Source: Streptomyces collinus
GTDB lineage: Bacteria; Actinomycetota; Actinomycetes; Streptomycetales; Streptomycetaceae
Assembly (NCBI RefSeq): GCF_031348265.1
Contig: NZ_CP133771.1
Coordinates: 682,001 to 746,000 of the forward strand
Length of the DNA stretch: 64,000 bases
Reading direction: 5' to 3'
The translations under genes were made by a program, and so were the position numbers. Shown piece by piece: positions 8,117 to 15,856 of the stretch (position 1 is the first letter of the stretch; each line of letters starts with the position of its first letter). Under the pieces are notes generated by a model. It searched no databases and had not been told where the DNA came from. It saw only the letters and a list, made by a program, of their open reading frames with translations.

Positions 8117-10497
8117 CCCATCTCCTGCATGTGCCCCCGCCCGCCCCTCCCCCGCTGACCGGCCACCTGCCCTTCTCGGACGCGCCGGGCGTGCCCGACC
8201 CGATCGAGGTCACCAGCCGCTGGCTGACCAGGGGCGGCCGCCCCTGGTTCCCGGTCTCCGGCGAGTTCCACTACTCCCGCTACCCGCACGGGCAGTGGGA
8301 GGAGGAGCTGCTGAAGATGAAGGCGGGCGGGGTGACCGCCGTGGCCTCCTACGTGATCTGGATCCACCACGAGGAGGCCGAGGGCCGCGTCCGCTTCGAC
8401 GGCGACCGCGACCTCGGGCGCTTCGCCGGACTCTGCGCCCGCCACGGCCTGGACTTCATCCCCCGGATCGGCCCCTGGTCGCACGCCGAGGTACGCAACG
8501 GCGGCCTGCCCGACTGGCTCCTGGCACGGACGAGCGCACCGCGCACCGATGACCCGGCCTACCTGGAGCCCGTCCGCACCTGGTTCACGGAGATCGCCGG
8601 CCGGCTGAGGGGGTGGGAACGGGCGAACGGGGGCCCGATCATCGCGATCCAGATCGAGAACGAGCTCTACGACCGACCGGGCCATCTGCGCACGCTCAAG
8701 CGCCTCGCCCAGGAGGCCGGGCTCAGCGCGCCGCTGTGGACGTCGACCGCCTGGGGCGGGGTCAGGCTGCCGGGCGAGGACCTGTTCCCGCTGTACGGCG
8801 GCTACTCGGAGGCGTTCTGGACGGAGGCCGACGGCGGCTGGCCCGACACCTGCCGCAAGCACTTCTTCTTCACCCACGAGCGCGACGACGAGGGCATCGG
8901 CGCCGACCTGCGGCCCACGACCGTACGCGGGGCGGACCCGGCTCCGGCGGACCGGTTCCCCTGGGCCACCTGCGAATTGGGCGGCGGCATGGCGGTGGCC
9001 TATCACCGGCGGCCGAGGGTGGAGGCCGAGGACGTCGGTGCCCTCGCGCTGACCAAGATCGGCTGCGGGTCGGTGTGGCAGGGCTACTACATGTTCCACG
9101 GCGGCACGAACCCGGCCGGCGAGCTGACCTCCCTGCAGGAGTCGCACGCCACCGGCTACCCCAACGACCTGCCCGTCCTGACCTACGACTTCCAGGCCCC
9201 GCTCGGCGAGTACGGGCAGGTGCGGCCCTCCTACCACGAACTGCGCCTCCAGCACCTGCTGCTGGCCGACTTCGGGCACCGGATCGCCCCCATGCGGTCC
9301 GTGCTGCCCGAGCGATCACCGGCCGGGCAGGACGACCGAGAGACCCTGCGCTGGGCCGTGCGGACCGACGGCACCTCGGGCTTCCTCTTCGTGACCAACC
9401 ACCAGCCGCACGAGCCGCTGCCGGACCACCCGGGCACGGCCTTCACGGTCGACTTCCCGCACACGTCCCCGCTGACGCTGCCGAGCGCTCCCGTCACCGT
9501 GCCCTCCGGCGCGTACTTCTGCTGGCCGCTCCGGCTGGACGTGGCCGGGCTGCGGCTGGAGTGGGCCACGGCGCAGCCCGTGTGCACCGTCGAGGCGGAC
9601 GGCCGTACGGTCCTGGTGCTGTCCGCGACGGACGGCATCGCGCCCGAACTCGCCCTGGACGCCGACACGGTGGCGTCCGTCGCCGTACCGTCCGGGGAGA
9701 TCACGCCGGTCGCCGGTCGCATCCTGGTCAGCGGCGTGCGGCCCGGCACCGATGCCCTGGTCGAGGTGGAGACCGCCGACGGTTCGCGCGTCGGCCTGCT
9801 GGTCCTGGACGCGGCGACGGCCCGCACGGTCTACCGCGGCCGGGCGTGGGGGGCCGAACGGCTGGTGCTGTGCGGGGACGGTGTCGTCTTCGACGAGCAC
9901 CGAAGCGAGGTGCGGCTGCACAGCCCGTCAGCCGAGCCGACGTTCGCGGTGCTGCCCGCACCGGACTCCGCCCTGGTGGCGGACGGGGCCGGTGTCCGGG
10001 AGGCGGCCGACGGCGTGTTCACGCGCTACACGGTCGACGCCGGGCCGCCGGCGGGCACCGTCGCGACCGTCACCTCCGTCAGGCCCGGAGGCCCGGCGCC
10101 CGGGCCGGTGACCGGCGTGCAGGGCCGGGCGAGTGTGCCGGGCGAGAAGGACATGGACGCGGCGGCCGCCGAGTACCGGGTCGACGTACCGGAGGACCTG
10201 CTTCAGAACCCCTCCGGTGTGCTGCTGCGGCTGCGCTGGACGGGGGACCTGGCACGGGCCTGCGTGGGAGACACTCTGGTCGCCGACCAGTTCTGGTCGG
10301 GGCGGGACTGGGACATCGGGCTGGACCGGCTGCCGGGCGGGGCGCTGCGCACGGAGGGCCTGCGGCTGAAGGTGCTGCCGCTCGCCCCGGACGCGCCCGT
10401 GCAGGTGCCGGGGCGGCCGGACCGCGCCTGGCGGGAGGCGCGGGTCCTGGACGCCGCGTGGGTGGTCACGCGCCGCTGGACGGTCCGGACCGGCTGA
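8113..10497 (+). CDS. Second beta-galactosidase, glycoside hydrolase family 35 (794 aa)
   Basis: A 794-residue GH35 enzyme from a branch clearly different from its neighbour: the barrel is similar (PVSGEFHYSRYPHGQWEEEL) but the C-terminal half is about 200 residues longer. The probable acid/base is Glu184 in IQIENELYDRPG, and the probable nucleophile is Glu288 in ATCELGGGMA. HGGTNPAGELTSLQES matches the conserved HGGTN segment after the nucleophile. No signal peptide is present. The GTG start overlaps the stop of the 587-residue enzyme. Two different GH35 enzymes in one operon suggest a galactoside with two linkages or chain positions; this is inference. Confidence 0.88.
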   Translation: MTHLLHVPPPAPPPLTGHLPFSDAPGVPDPIEVTSRWLTRGGRPWFPVSGEFHYSRYPHGQWEEELLKMKAGGVTAVASYVIWIHHEEAEGRVRFDGDRDLGRFAGLCARHGLDFIPRIGPWSHAEVRNGGLPDWLLARTSAPRTDDPAYLEPVRTWFTEIAGRLRGWERANGGPIIAIQIENELYDRPGHLRTLKRLAQEAGLSAPLWTSTAWGGVRLPGEDLFPLYGGYSEAFWTEADGGWPDTCRKHFFFTHERDDEGIGADLRPTTVRGADPAPADRFPWATCELGGGMAVAYHRRPRVEAEDVGALALTKIGCGSVWQGYYMFHGGTNPAGELTSLQESHATGYPNDLPVLTYDFQAPLGEYGQVRPSYHELRLQHLLLADFGHRIAPMRSVLPERSPAGQDDRETLRWAVRTDGTSGFLFVTNHQPHEPLPDHPGTAFTVDFPHTSPLTLPSAPVTVPSGAYFCWPLRLDVAGLRLEWATAQPVCTVEADGRTVLVLSATDGIAPELALDADTVASVAVPSGEITPVAGRILVSGVRPGTDALVEVETADGSRVGLLVLDAATARTVYRGRAWGAERLVLCGDGVVFDEHRSEVRLHSPSAEPTFAVLPAPDSALVADGAGVREAADGVFTRYTVDAGPPAGTVATVTSVRPGGPAPGPVTGVQGRASVPGEKDMDAAAAEYRVDVPEDLLQNPSGVLLRLRWTGDLARACVGDTLVADQFWSGRDWDIGLDRLPGGALRTEGLRLKVLPLAPDAPVQVPGRPDRAWREARVLDAAWVVTRRWTVRTG

Positions 10498-10504
10498 AGA
10501 CGTT

Positions 10505-10521
10505 CCGGACCTGGTGTCCGG
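10505..10521. promoter_or_regulatory. Short inverted repeat between the GH35 and LacI genes
   Basis: CCGGAC (10505-10510) and GTCCGG (10516-10521) form a perfect 6-bp inverted repeat with a 5-base centre, followed by TATGCT at 10524-10529, which resembles a -10 hexamer. It could be an operator for autoregulation of the LacI gene or a weak hairpin after the GH35 gene. No T-run follows. Confidence 0.35.
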
Positions 10522-10585
10522 CCTATGCTGTGCTCCTGCCGGGCGGGTTCAGGACCGCCGTACCGACGTCGAGGAATCATCCGCC

Positions 10586-11656
10586 ATGACACCGAGCGCC
10601 CCCGACGGCCCTGTGCCCAAGGGCCGCAGCAGGCGCAACTTCGCGGGGGCGCGCCCGGTGATGGCCGACGTGGCCCGGATGGCCGGCGTCTCCAAGCAGA
10701 CCGTGTCGCGGGTGCTCAACGACCATCCGGCCGTCCGTCCCGAGACGCGCGAGGCGGTCTCACAGGCCATGCGCACGCTCGGCTACCGGCCCAGCCGCAG
10801 TGCGCGGTCCCTGGCCAGTGGCAGGACCCGGATGCTCGGAGTCATCTCCTTCGACGCCGCCCGCTACGGGCCCGCCTCGATCCTGACCGCGATCAACACG
10901 GCCGCCCAGGAGGCCGGTTACCTCGTCAGCTCCATCGCCCTGGACACGGCCGACCACGACACCGTCGTCGAGGCCGTCGACCGGCTGTCGGCCGAGGGCG
11001 CGGACGGCGTGATCGCGATCGCGCCGCAGCTGTGGGTGGGCCGGGCGCTGGCCGAGACGACCGGCCTGGGCACTCCCCTGGTGGTGCTGGAGAGCGCGCT
11101 CGACGAGGAGACTCCCCTGGTCACCGGCGATTCGCGCACCGGCGCCCGCAAGGCCACCGAGCACCTCCTCGGCCTCGGGCACGCGACCGTGTGGCACATC
11201 GCGGGCCCGACCGGCTGGACCTCGGCCGACCACCGGCTGGCGAGCTGGCAGTCGACACTCCGGGCCGCGGGTGTCGCCGTGCCGGCCCCTCTCGTCGGGG
11301 ACTGGAGCGCCGACTCCGGCTACGACCTGGGGCGTTCGCTGGCCCGGCGCCCCGACGTGACGGCGGTGTTCGCCTCCAACGACCAGATGGCGCTCGGCCT
11401 GCTGCACGCCCTGCACGAGGCCGGGCGGTCCGTCCCCGGGGACGTCAGCGTCGTCGGCTACGACGACGTCCCGGAGGCGGCGCACTTCCTGCCGCCGCTG
11501 ACCACCGTCCGCACCGACTTCGCGGAGATCGGCACCCGTTCGCTGCGGCTCCTCCTGGACCGCATCGACGGCGCGGGCGACCGGCCCCGCGTCGACACCC
11601 TGGTGCCCGTGGACCTGGTGGTGCGCGCCAGCAGCGGGCCCCCACCGGTGCGCTGA
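10586..11656 (+). CDS. LacI-family transcriptional repressor
   Basis: A 356-residue LacI/GalR regulator with the helix-turn-helix MADVARMAGVSKQTVSRVLN (about residues 25-44), the hinge segment GYRPSRSARSLASGRTRMLG and a sugar-binding C-domain (FASNDQMALGLLHALHEAG, VVGYDDVPEA). ATG 10586 is set by GAGGAA nine bases upstream. It follows the second beta-galactosidase by 88 bases and is the best candidate to bind the palindrome at 5051-5066. Its 3' end converges on the metal ATPase gene with only ten bases between the stops. Confidence 0.9.
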   Translation: MTPSAPDGPVPKGRSRRNFAGARPVMADVARMAGVSKQTVSRVLNDHPAVRPETREAVSQAMRTLGYRPSRSARSLASGRTRMLGVISFDAARYGPASILTAINTAAQEAGYLVSSIALDTADHDTVVEAVDRLSAEGADGVIAIAPQLWVGRALAETTGLGTPLVVLESALDEETPLVTGDSRTGARKATEHLLGLGHATVWHIAGPTGWTSADHRLASWQSTLRAAGVAVPAPLVGDWSADSGYDLGRSLARRPDVTAVFASNDQMALGLLHALHEAGRSVPGDVSVVGYDDVPEAAHFLPPLTTVRTDFAEIGTRSLRLLLDRIDGAGDRPRVDTLVPVDLVVRASSGPPPVR

Positions 11657-11666
11657 GGGACGTTCG

Positions 11667-13634
11667 TCAGCCGTTTCCCCCGGCGGCGGCGCGCTGCCAG
11701 GCCCCTTCCCTCAGCAGCCGCAGCCCGTTCAGGCCGACCAGGACCGTGGAGCCCTCGTGGCCCGCGACGCCCAGCGGCAGCGGCAGGTCACCGGCCAGGT
11801 CCCAGACGACGAGTCCGGCGATGAACACCCCCGCGATGACGAGGTTCTGCACGACCAGCCTGCGGGCGCGGCGGGACAGGGCGACGGTGGCGGGGACCGC
11901 GGCGAGTTCGTCGCGCACGATGACGGCGTCCGCGGTCTCCAGGGCCAGGTCGGACCCGGCCCGGCCCATGGCGATCCCGGTGTGCGCGGCGGCCAGGGCG
12001 GGTGCGTCGTTGACGCCGTCCCCGACGACCAGCACCTTGCGGCCCGCACGCTCCATCTCCTGGACGGCGGCCAGTTTGTCCTGCGGCAGCAGCCCGGCGC
12101 GCACGTCGTCGATGCCGGCCTCGGCGGCGAGGTGCGCGGCGGCCCGGGGGTTGTCGCCGGTGAGGAGCACCGGGGCGGTGCCGGTGAGCGTGGCGAGGGA
12201 GGCGACCGTGGCGGCGGCGTCCGGGCGCAGCCGGTCGGCGATGCCGAGCAGCCCGGCGGGGGTGCCGTCGACGACGACCAGGACGGCGGTACGGCCGGAC
12301 TCCTCCAGTTCCGCAGCGGCGCCGGGGGTGACGTCCAGCAGCCGGGCCGGTGCGCCCACGGTGACCGTGCGGCCGCCGACGACGGCGGTGACTCCCAGGC
12401 CGGGCGCGGAGGTGAAGTCCGCCGCGTCGGGCAGGCCGAGGCCGCGCTCGCGGGCGGCGTCCACCACCGCCCGGGCCAGCGGATGCTCACTGGGCCGCTC
12501 GGCGGCGGCCGCCAGCGTCAGCACCTCGTCCTCTTCCAGCCCGGATCCGGGCAGCGGCCGCACATCGGTGACGCGGGGGCTGCCCTCGGTGAGCGTGCCG
12601 GTCTTGTCCAGCGCGACCGCGTCCACCTGACCGAGCCGCTCCATCACCACGGCCGACTTCACGAGCACGCCGTGCCGTCCGGCGTTGGCGATGGCCGACA
12701 GCAGCGGCGGCATGGTGGCCAGCACGACCGCGCACGGCGAGGCGACGATCATGAAGGTCATGGCGCGCAGCAGTGCGTCGGTGAGCTGTTCACCGAAGGC
12801 GAGCGGGACCAGGAAGACGGCCAGGGTCGCGGCCACCATGCCCAGCGAGTAGCGCTGTTCGACCTTCTCGATGAACAGCTGCGTGGGCGCCTTGGTCTCG
12901 GACGCCTCCTGCACCATGCGCACGATCCGGGCGATCACCGAGTCGGAGGCGTCGCGCTCCACCCGGATCCGCAGTGCGCCGGTGCCGTTGAGGGTGCCCG
13001 CGAAGACCTCGTCGCCCCGCTCCTTCGGCACGGGCAGCGGCTCGCCGGTGATGGTCGCCTGGTCCACCTCGCTCGCCCCGTCCAGCACCCGGCCGTCGGC
13101 TCCGACACGCTCGCCGGGGCGTACCAGGACGGTGTCGCCGACTGCCAGCTCCTCGACGGACACCGCCTGTTCACCGCCGTCGGGGCTCAGCCGGGTGGCC
13201 GTGGCGGGGGCCAGGTCGAGCAGACCGCGCACGGAGTCCGCGGTGCGGGCCGTGGCCAGGGCCTCCAGCGCACCCGAGGTGGCGAAGATGACGATGAGCA
13301 GGGCGCCGTCCATGACCTGCCCGATGGAGGCGGCGCCCAGGGCGGCGACGACCATCAGCAGGTCGACGTCGAGGGTGCGCTCCTTCAGCGCCTTGAGCCC
13401 TTCCCACCCCGGCTCCCAGCCGCCCGTGACGTACGACAGTGCGTACAGCGGGCCCCAGGTCCAGGCCGGGGCGCCGGTCAGCTGCAAGGGCAGGGCGAGC
13501 AGGAAGCAGACGGTGGCCGCGGCGGCCCAGCGTGCCTCGGGGAGGGCGAGGACGCGGGTACGCCGCCGGGCCACCGCGCCGGGGCGCTCGGGCTTGGTCC
13601 GTTCGACCGGCTGCGGCGTGAGGGTGGAGGTCAT
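11667..13634 (-). CDS. P1B-4 type metal-transporting P-type ATPase (cobalt/zinc-group export)
   Basis: A 655-residue heavy-metal ATPase. The phosphorylation site is DKTGTLTEGSP (Asp343) and the hinge motif is VVGDGVNDAPAL. The membrane metal site reads SPC (ASPCAVVLA) instead of the usual CPC, and the C-terminal helix carries HEGST. SPC with HEG(G/S)T marks the P1B-4 group, which exports Co, Zn, Fe or related metals. There is no N-terminal Cys-rich metal domain, as usual for that group. ATG 13634 is preceded by AAGGA; longer in-frame starts add no conserved sequence. No regulator gene adjoins it, but a metalloregulator-like repeat lies about 50 bases upstream. Confidence 0.9.
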   Translation of the reverse strand: MTSTLTPQPVERTKPERPGAVARRRTRVLALPEARWAAAATVCFLLALPLQLTGAPAWTWGPLYALSYVTGGWEPGWEGLKALKERTLDVDLLMVVAALGAASIGQVMDGALLIVIFATSGALEALATARTADSVRGLLDLAPATATRLSPDGGEQAVSVEELAVGDTVLVRPGERVGADGRVLDGASEVDQATITGEPLPVPKERGDEVFAGTLNGTGALRIRVERDASDSVIARIVRMVQEASETKAPTQLFIEKVEQRYSLGMVAATLAVFLVPLAFGEQLTDALLRAMTFMIVASPCAVVLATMPPLLSAIANAGRHGVLVKSAVVMERLGQVDAVALDKTGTLTEGSPRVTDVRPLPGSGLEEDEVLTLAAAAERPSEHPLARAVVDAARERGLGLPDAADFTSAPGLGVTAVVGGRTVTVGAPARLLDVTPGAAAELEESGRTAVLVVVDGTPAGLLGIADRLRPDAAATVASLATLTGTAPVLLTGDNPRAAAHLAAEAGIDDVRAGLLPQDKLAAVQEMERAGRKVLVVGDGVNDAPALAAAHTGIAMGRAGSDLALETADAVIVRDELAAVPATVALSRRARRLVVQNLVIAGVFIAGLVVWDLAGDLPLPLGVAGHEGSTVLVGLNGLRLLREGAWQRAAAGGNG

Positions 13635-13684
13635 CAGGGGTCCTTCTGGCGGGGGCGCGTCGGCGCCTCTCACCATACAGGAAC

Positions 13685-13710
13685 ACATGAAGACTGATTC
13701 ATGTCTTCAT
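13685..13710. promoter_or_regulatory. Inverted repeat upstream of the metal ATPase, ArsR/SmtB-like operator
   Basis: ACATGAA (13685-13691) and TTCATGT (13698-13704) form a perfect 7-bp inverted repeat with a 6-base centre. An overlapping second repeat pairs ATGAAGAC (13687-13694) with GTCTTCAT (13703-13710). The site begins 51 bases upstream of the ATPase start on its promoter side. Arms of the TGAA...TTCA type are familiar from ArsR/SmtB metal sensors; the sensor gene itself is not in this window. Confidence 0.55.
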
Positions 13711-13732
13711 TCCCTGTCCGTGATGCCGGGAC

Positions 13733-14029
13733 TCAGCGCAGCTTGTCCTTGGCCTGGTAGTAGGCGCCGCCGAACGGCAGGAACCAGGCGGTGCCGTTGT
13801 AGAAAGGGACCGGGACCTTGGGGAAGCCGAGGCCGCGCAGGGGGTTGGCCTCGGGGCGGCCGTCCATCATCTCGGCGACCGCGCGGCCCATGTAGGTGGC
13901 CATCTGGACGCCGTGGCCGCAGTAACCCATGGCGTAGTAGAGGCCGTTGGCCTCGCCCGCGTGCGGGAGGCGGTCCCAGGAGAAGCCGACCACCGCGTCG
14001 ACTGCGACCACGTCGTACGGACCTTCCAC
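13733..14029 (-). pseudogene. C-terminal remnant of a FAD-dependent amine oxidoreductase (DAO family)
   Basis: Only the last 85-98 codons of a D-amino-acid-oxidase-fold enzyme remain, resembling gamma-glutamylputrescine oxidase-like proteins. The recognisable part runs from WDRLPHAGEANGLYYAMGYC through GHGVQMATYMG, the usual C-terminal FAD-contact region, to a tail ending AKDKLR. Intact members have about 450-470 residues, so roughly 360 N-terminal residues, including the dinucleotide-binding motif, are gone. The break is near 14012-14030, where an IclR remnant on the opposite strand begins. An oxidase of this kind fits the neighbouring GABA operon as part of putrescine breakdown. Confidence 0.75.
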
Positions 14030-14410
14030 GCCACCGGCGACATCTCACCCCTGCACGCCACCGCGACCGGGCACCGAGTGCTCGCCCACCTCTCCGGGGA
14101 CGACCTCGACGCGGTCATCACACGCGGGCTGAAGAGCTACAGCGCGTCCACGCCGGTCGACGCGGCGCGGCTGCGCACGGAACTCGCCCGCGTGCGCGCC
14201 GAGGGCTACGCGGTCAACCGCAACCAGTTCCGCCCCGGCGTGTGCGCGATCGCCGCGCCGTCCTCGACGCCGACGGCACACCACTCGCCTCCGTGGCGGT
14301 CTCGATGCCGGAGTCGCGCTACGACGAGAGCCGGCTGCCCGAGTGGGGCCGCATGGTCGCCGACACGGCGACCGAGATCACCCAATGGGCTGTGTGGGCG
14401 GGCGAGGCGG
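14012..14410 (+). pseudogene. C-terminal remnant of an IclR-family regulator with a frameshift
   Basis: The stretch encodes an IclR effector-binding domain: PLHATATGHRVLAHLSGDD, then ARVRAEGYAVNRNQFRPGVC. Near 14258-14266 the frame must move by one base to continue as LDADGTPLASVAVSMPESRY and VADTATEITQWAVWAG; one missing G in the run CCGCGCCGTCC explains this. The DNA-binding half is absent. It reads into the 3' end of gabD without a proper stop. The frameshift and lost N-terminus both show that the gene is dead. The intact gene probably controlled the adjacent amine oxidase gene. Confidence 0.75.
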
Positions 14411-14416
14411 AGGTCC

Positions 14417-15856
14417 TCACCGCACGGGCACGGCCACGTACTGGTACTCCAGGAACTCGTCGATCCCGACCCGGCCGCCCTCGCGTCCGAGCCCGGACTG
14501 CTTGACCCCGCCGAACGGGGCCGCCGGGTTGGAGACGAGGCCGGTGTTCAGGCCGACCATGCCGACCTCCAGACCTTCGCTGACGCGCAGGCCCCGGTCC
14601 AGCCCCTGGGTGAAGACGTAACCGACGAGACCCCAAGGCGTGTCGTTGGCGCGGCGCAGGACCTCGTCCTCGTCGTCGAAGGTGAGGATCGCGGCGACCG
14701 GGCCGAAGATCTCCGTGTCCATCAGACGGCTTGCGGGGTCGACGCCGGCGAGCACGGTCGGCGGGTAGAAGTTGCCGGGCCCTTCCGGCCTCCGACCGCC
14801 GACGAGCACCTCGGCGCCGCGCTCCACCGCGTCGGCGACGAGCTCCTCCACCTTGGCGCGTCCGTTGGCGTCGATCAGCGGGCCGACGTCCACGCCGCCC
14901 CGGGTGCCGGGCCCCACCACGAGCGCGCCCATCCGCTCGGCGAGCCGCCGGCCGAACTCGCCGGCGACCGACCGGTGGACGAAGAAGCGGTTGGCGGCGG
15001 TGCAGGCCTCGCCCATGTTGCGCATCTTGGCGACCATCGCCCCGTCCACGGCCACGTCCAGGTCGGCGTCGTCGAAGACGATGAACGGCGCGTTGCCGCC
15101 CAGCTCCATCGAGGTCCGTACGACGGTGTCGGCGCACTGCGCGAGGAGCAGCCGGCCGACGGCGGTGGAGCCGGTGAAGGACAGCTTGCGGATCCGGCCG
15201 CCGCGCAGCAGCGGCTCGCACACCTCGCCGGCCCGGGAGGTGGTGACGACGTTCAGCACACCGTCCGGCAGACCGGCCTCCTTGAGGATCCCGGCCAGCG
15301 CGAGGCTGGAGAGCGGGGTCTGCGGGGCGGGCTTGAGGATCATCGTGCAGCCCGCCGCGATGGCCGGGCCGATCTTGCGGGTGCCCATGGCCAGCGGGAA
15401 GTTCCACGGCGTGATCAGCAGGCAGGGGCCGACCGGGCGGCGGGAGAGCAGCATGCGGTTACGGCCGTCGGGCAGGGTGCCGCAACCGCCGTCGATGCGG
15501 ACGGCCTCCTCGGAGAACCAGCGGAAGAACTCCGCCGCGTAGGCAACCTCTCCCCTGGCCTCGGCGAGCGGCTTGCCCATCTCGGAGGTCATCAGGTGGG
15601 CGAGTTCGTCGGTGCGCTCAAGGATGATCTCGTGGGCGCGGCGCAGGATCTCACTGCGGGCCCGGGGTGCCGTGCGCGCCCACTCGGCCTGGGCCTGGAC
15701 GGCGGCCTCCTCGGCGAGCCGGGCGTCCTTGGGGCCGGCGTCGGCGACGTGGCAGAGGATCTCGCCGGTCGCGGGGTCGTCGACGGGCATGGTGGCGCCG
15801 TCCGCGGCGTCCACCCAGGCACCGCCGATGAACAACTGGGTCAGTACCTCGGTCAT
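14417..15856 (-). CDS. gabD: NAD(P)-dependent succinate-semialdehyde dehydrogenase
   Basis: A 479-residue aldehyde dehydrogenase of normal length. It should oxidise succinic semialdehyde, the product of GabT, to succinate. Visible motifs are the cofactor loop FTGSTAVGR, the general-base segment ELGGNAPFIVFDDAD and the catalytic Cys285 in GEACTAANRFF. Its ATG overlaps the stop of the FAD/Fe-S dehydrogenase gene (ATGA), so it is the third gene of the gabT operon. Operon position makes the GABA pathway assignment stronger than sequence alone; glutarate semialdehyde is another possible substrate. Confidence 0.88.
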   Translation of the reverse strand: MTEVLTQLFIGGAWVDAADGATMPVDDPATGEILCHVADAGPKDARLAEEAAVQAQAEWARTAPRARSEILRRAHEIILERTDELAHLMTSEMGKPLAEARGEVAYAAEFFRWFSEEAVRIDGGCGTLPDGRNRMLLSRRPVGPCLLITPWNFPLAMGTRKIGPAIAAGCTMILKPAPQTPLSSLALAGILKEAGLPDGVLNVVTTSRAGEVCEPLLRGGRIRKLSFTGSTAVGRLLLAQCADTVVRTSMELGGNAPFIVFDDADLDVAVDGAMVAKMRNMGEACTAANRFFVHRSVAGEFGRRLAERMGALVVGPGTRGGVDVGPLIDANGRAKVEELVADAVERGAEVLVGGRRPEGPGNFYPPTVLAGVDPASRLMDTEIFGPVAAILTFDDEDEVLRRANDTPWGLVGYVFTQGLDRGLRVSEGLEVGMVGLNTGLVSNPAAPFGGVKQSGLGREGGRVGIDEFLEYQYVAVPVR

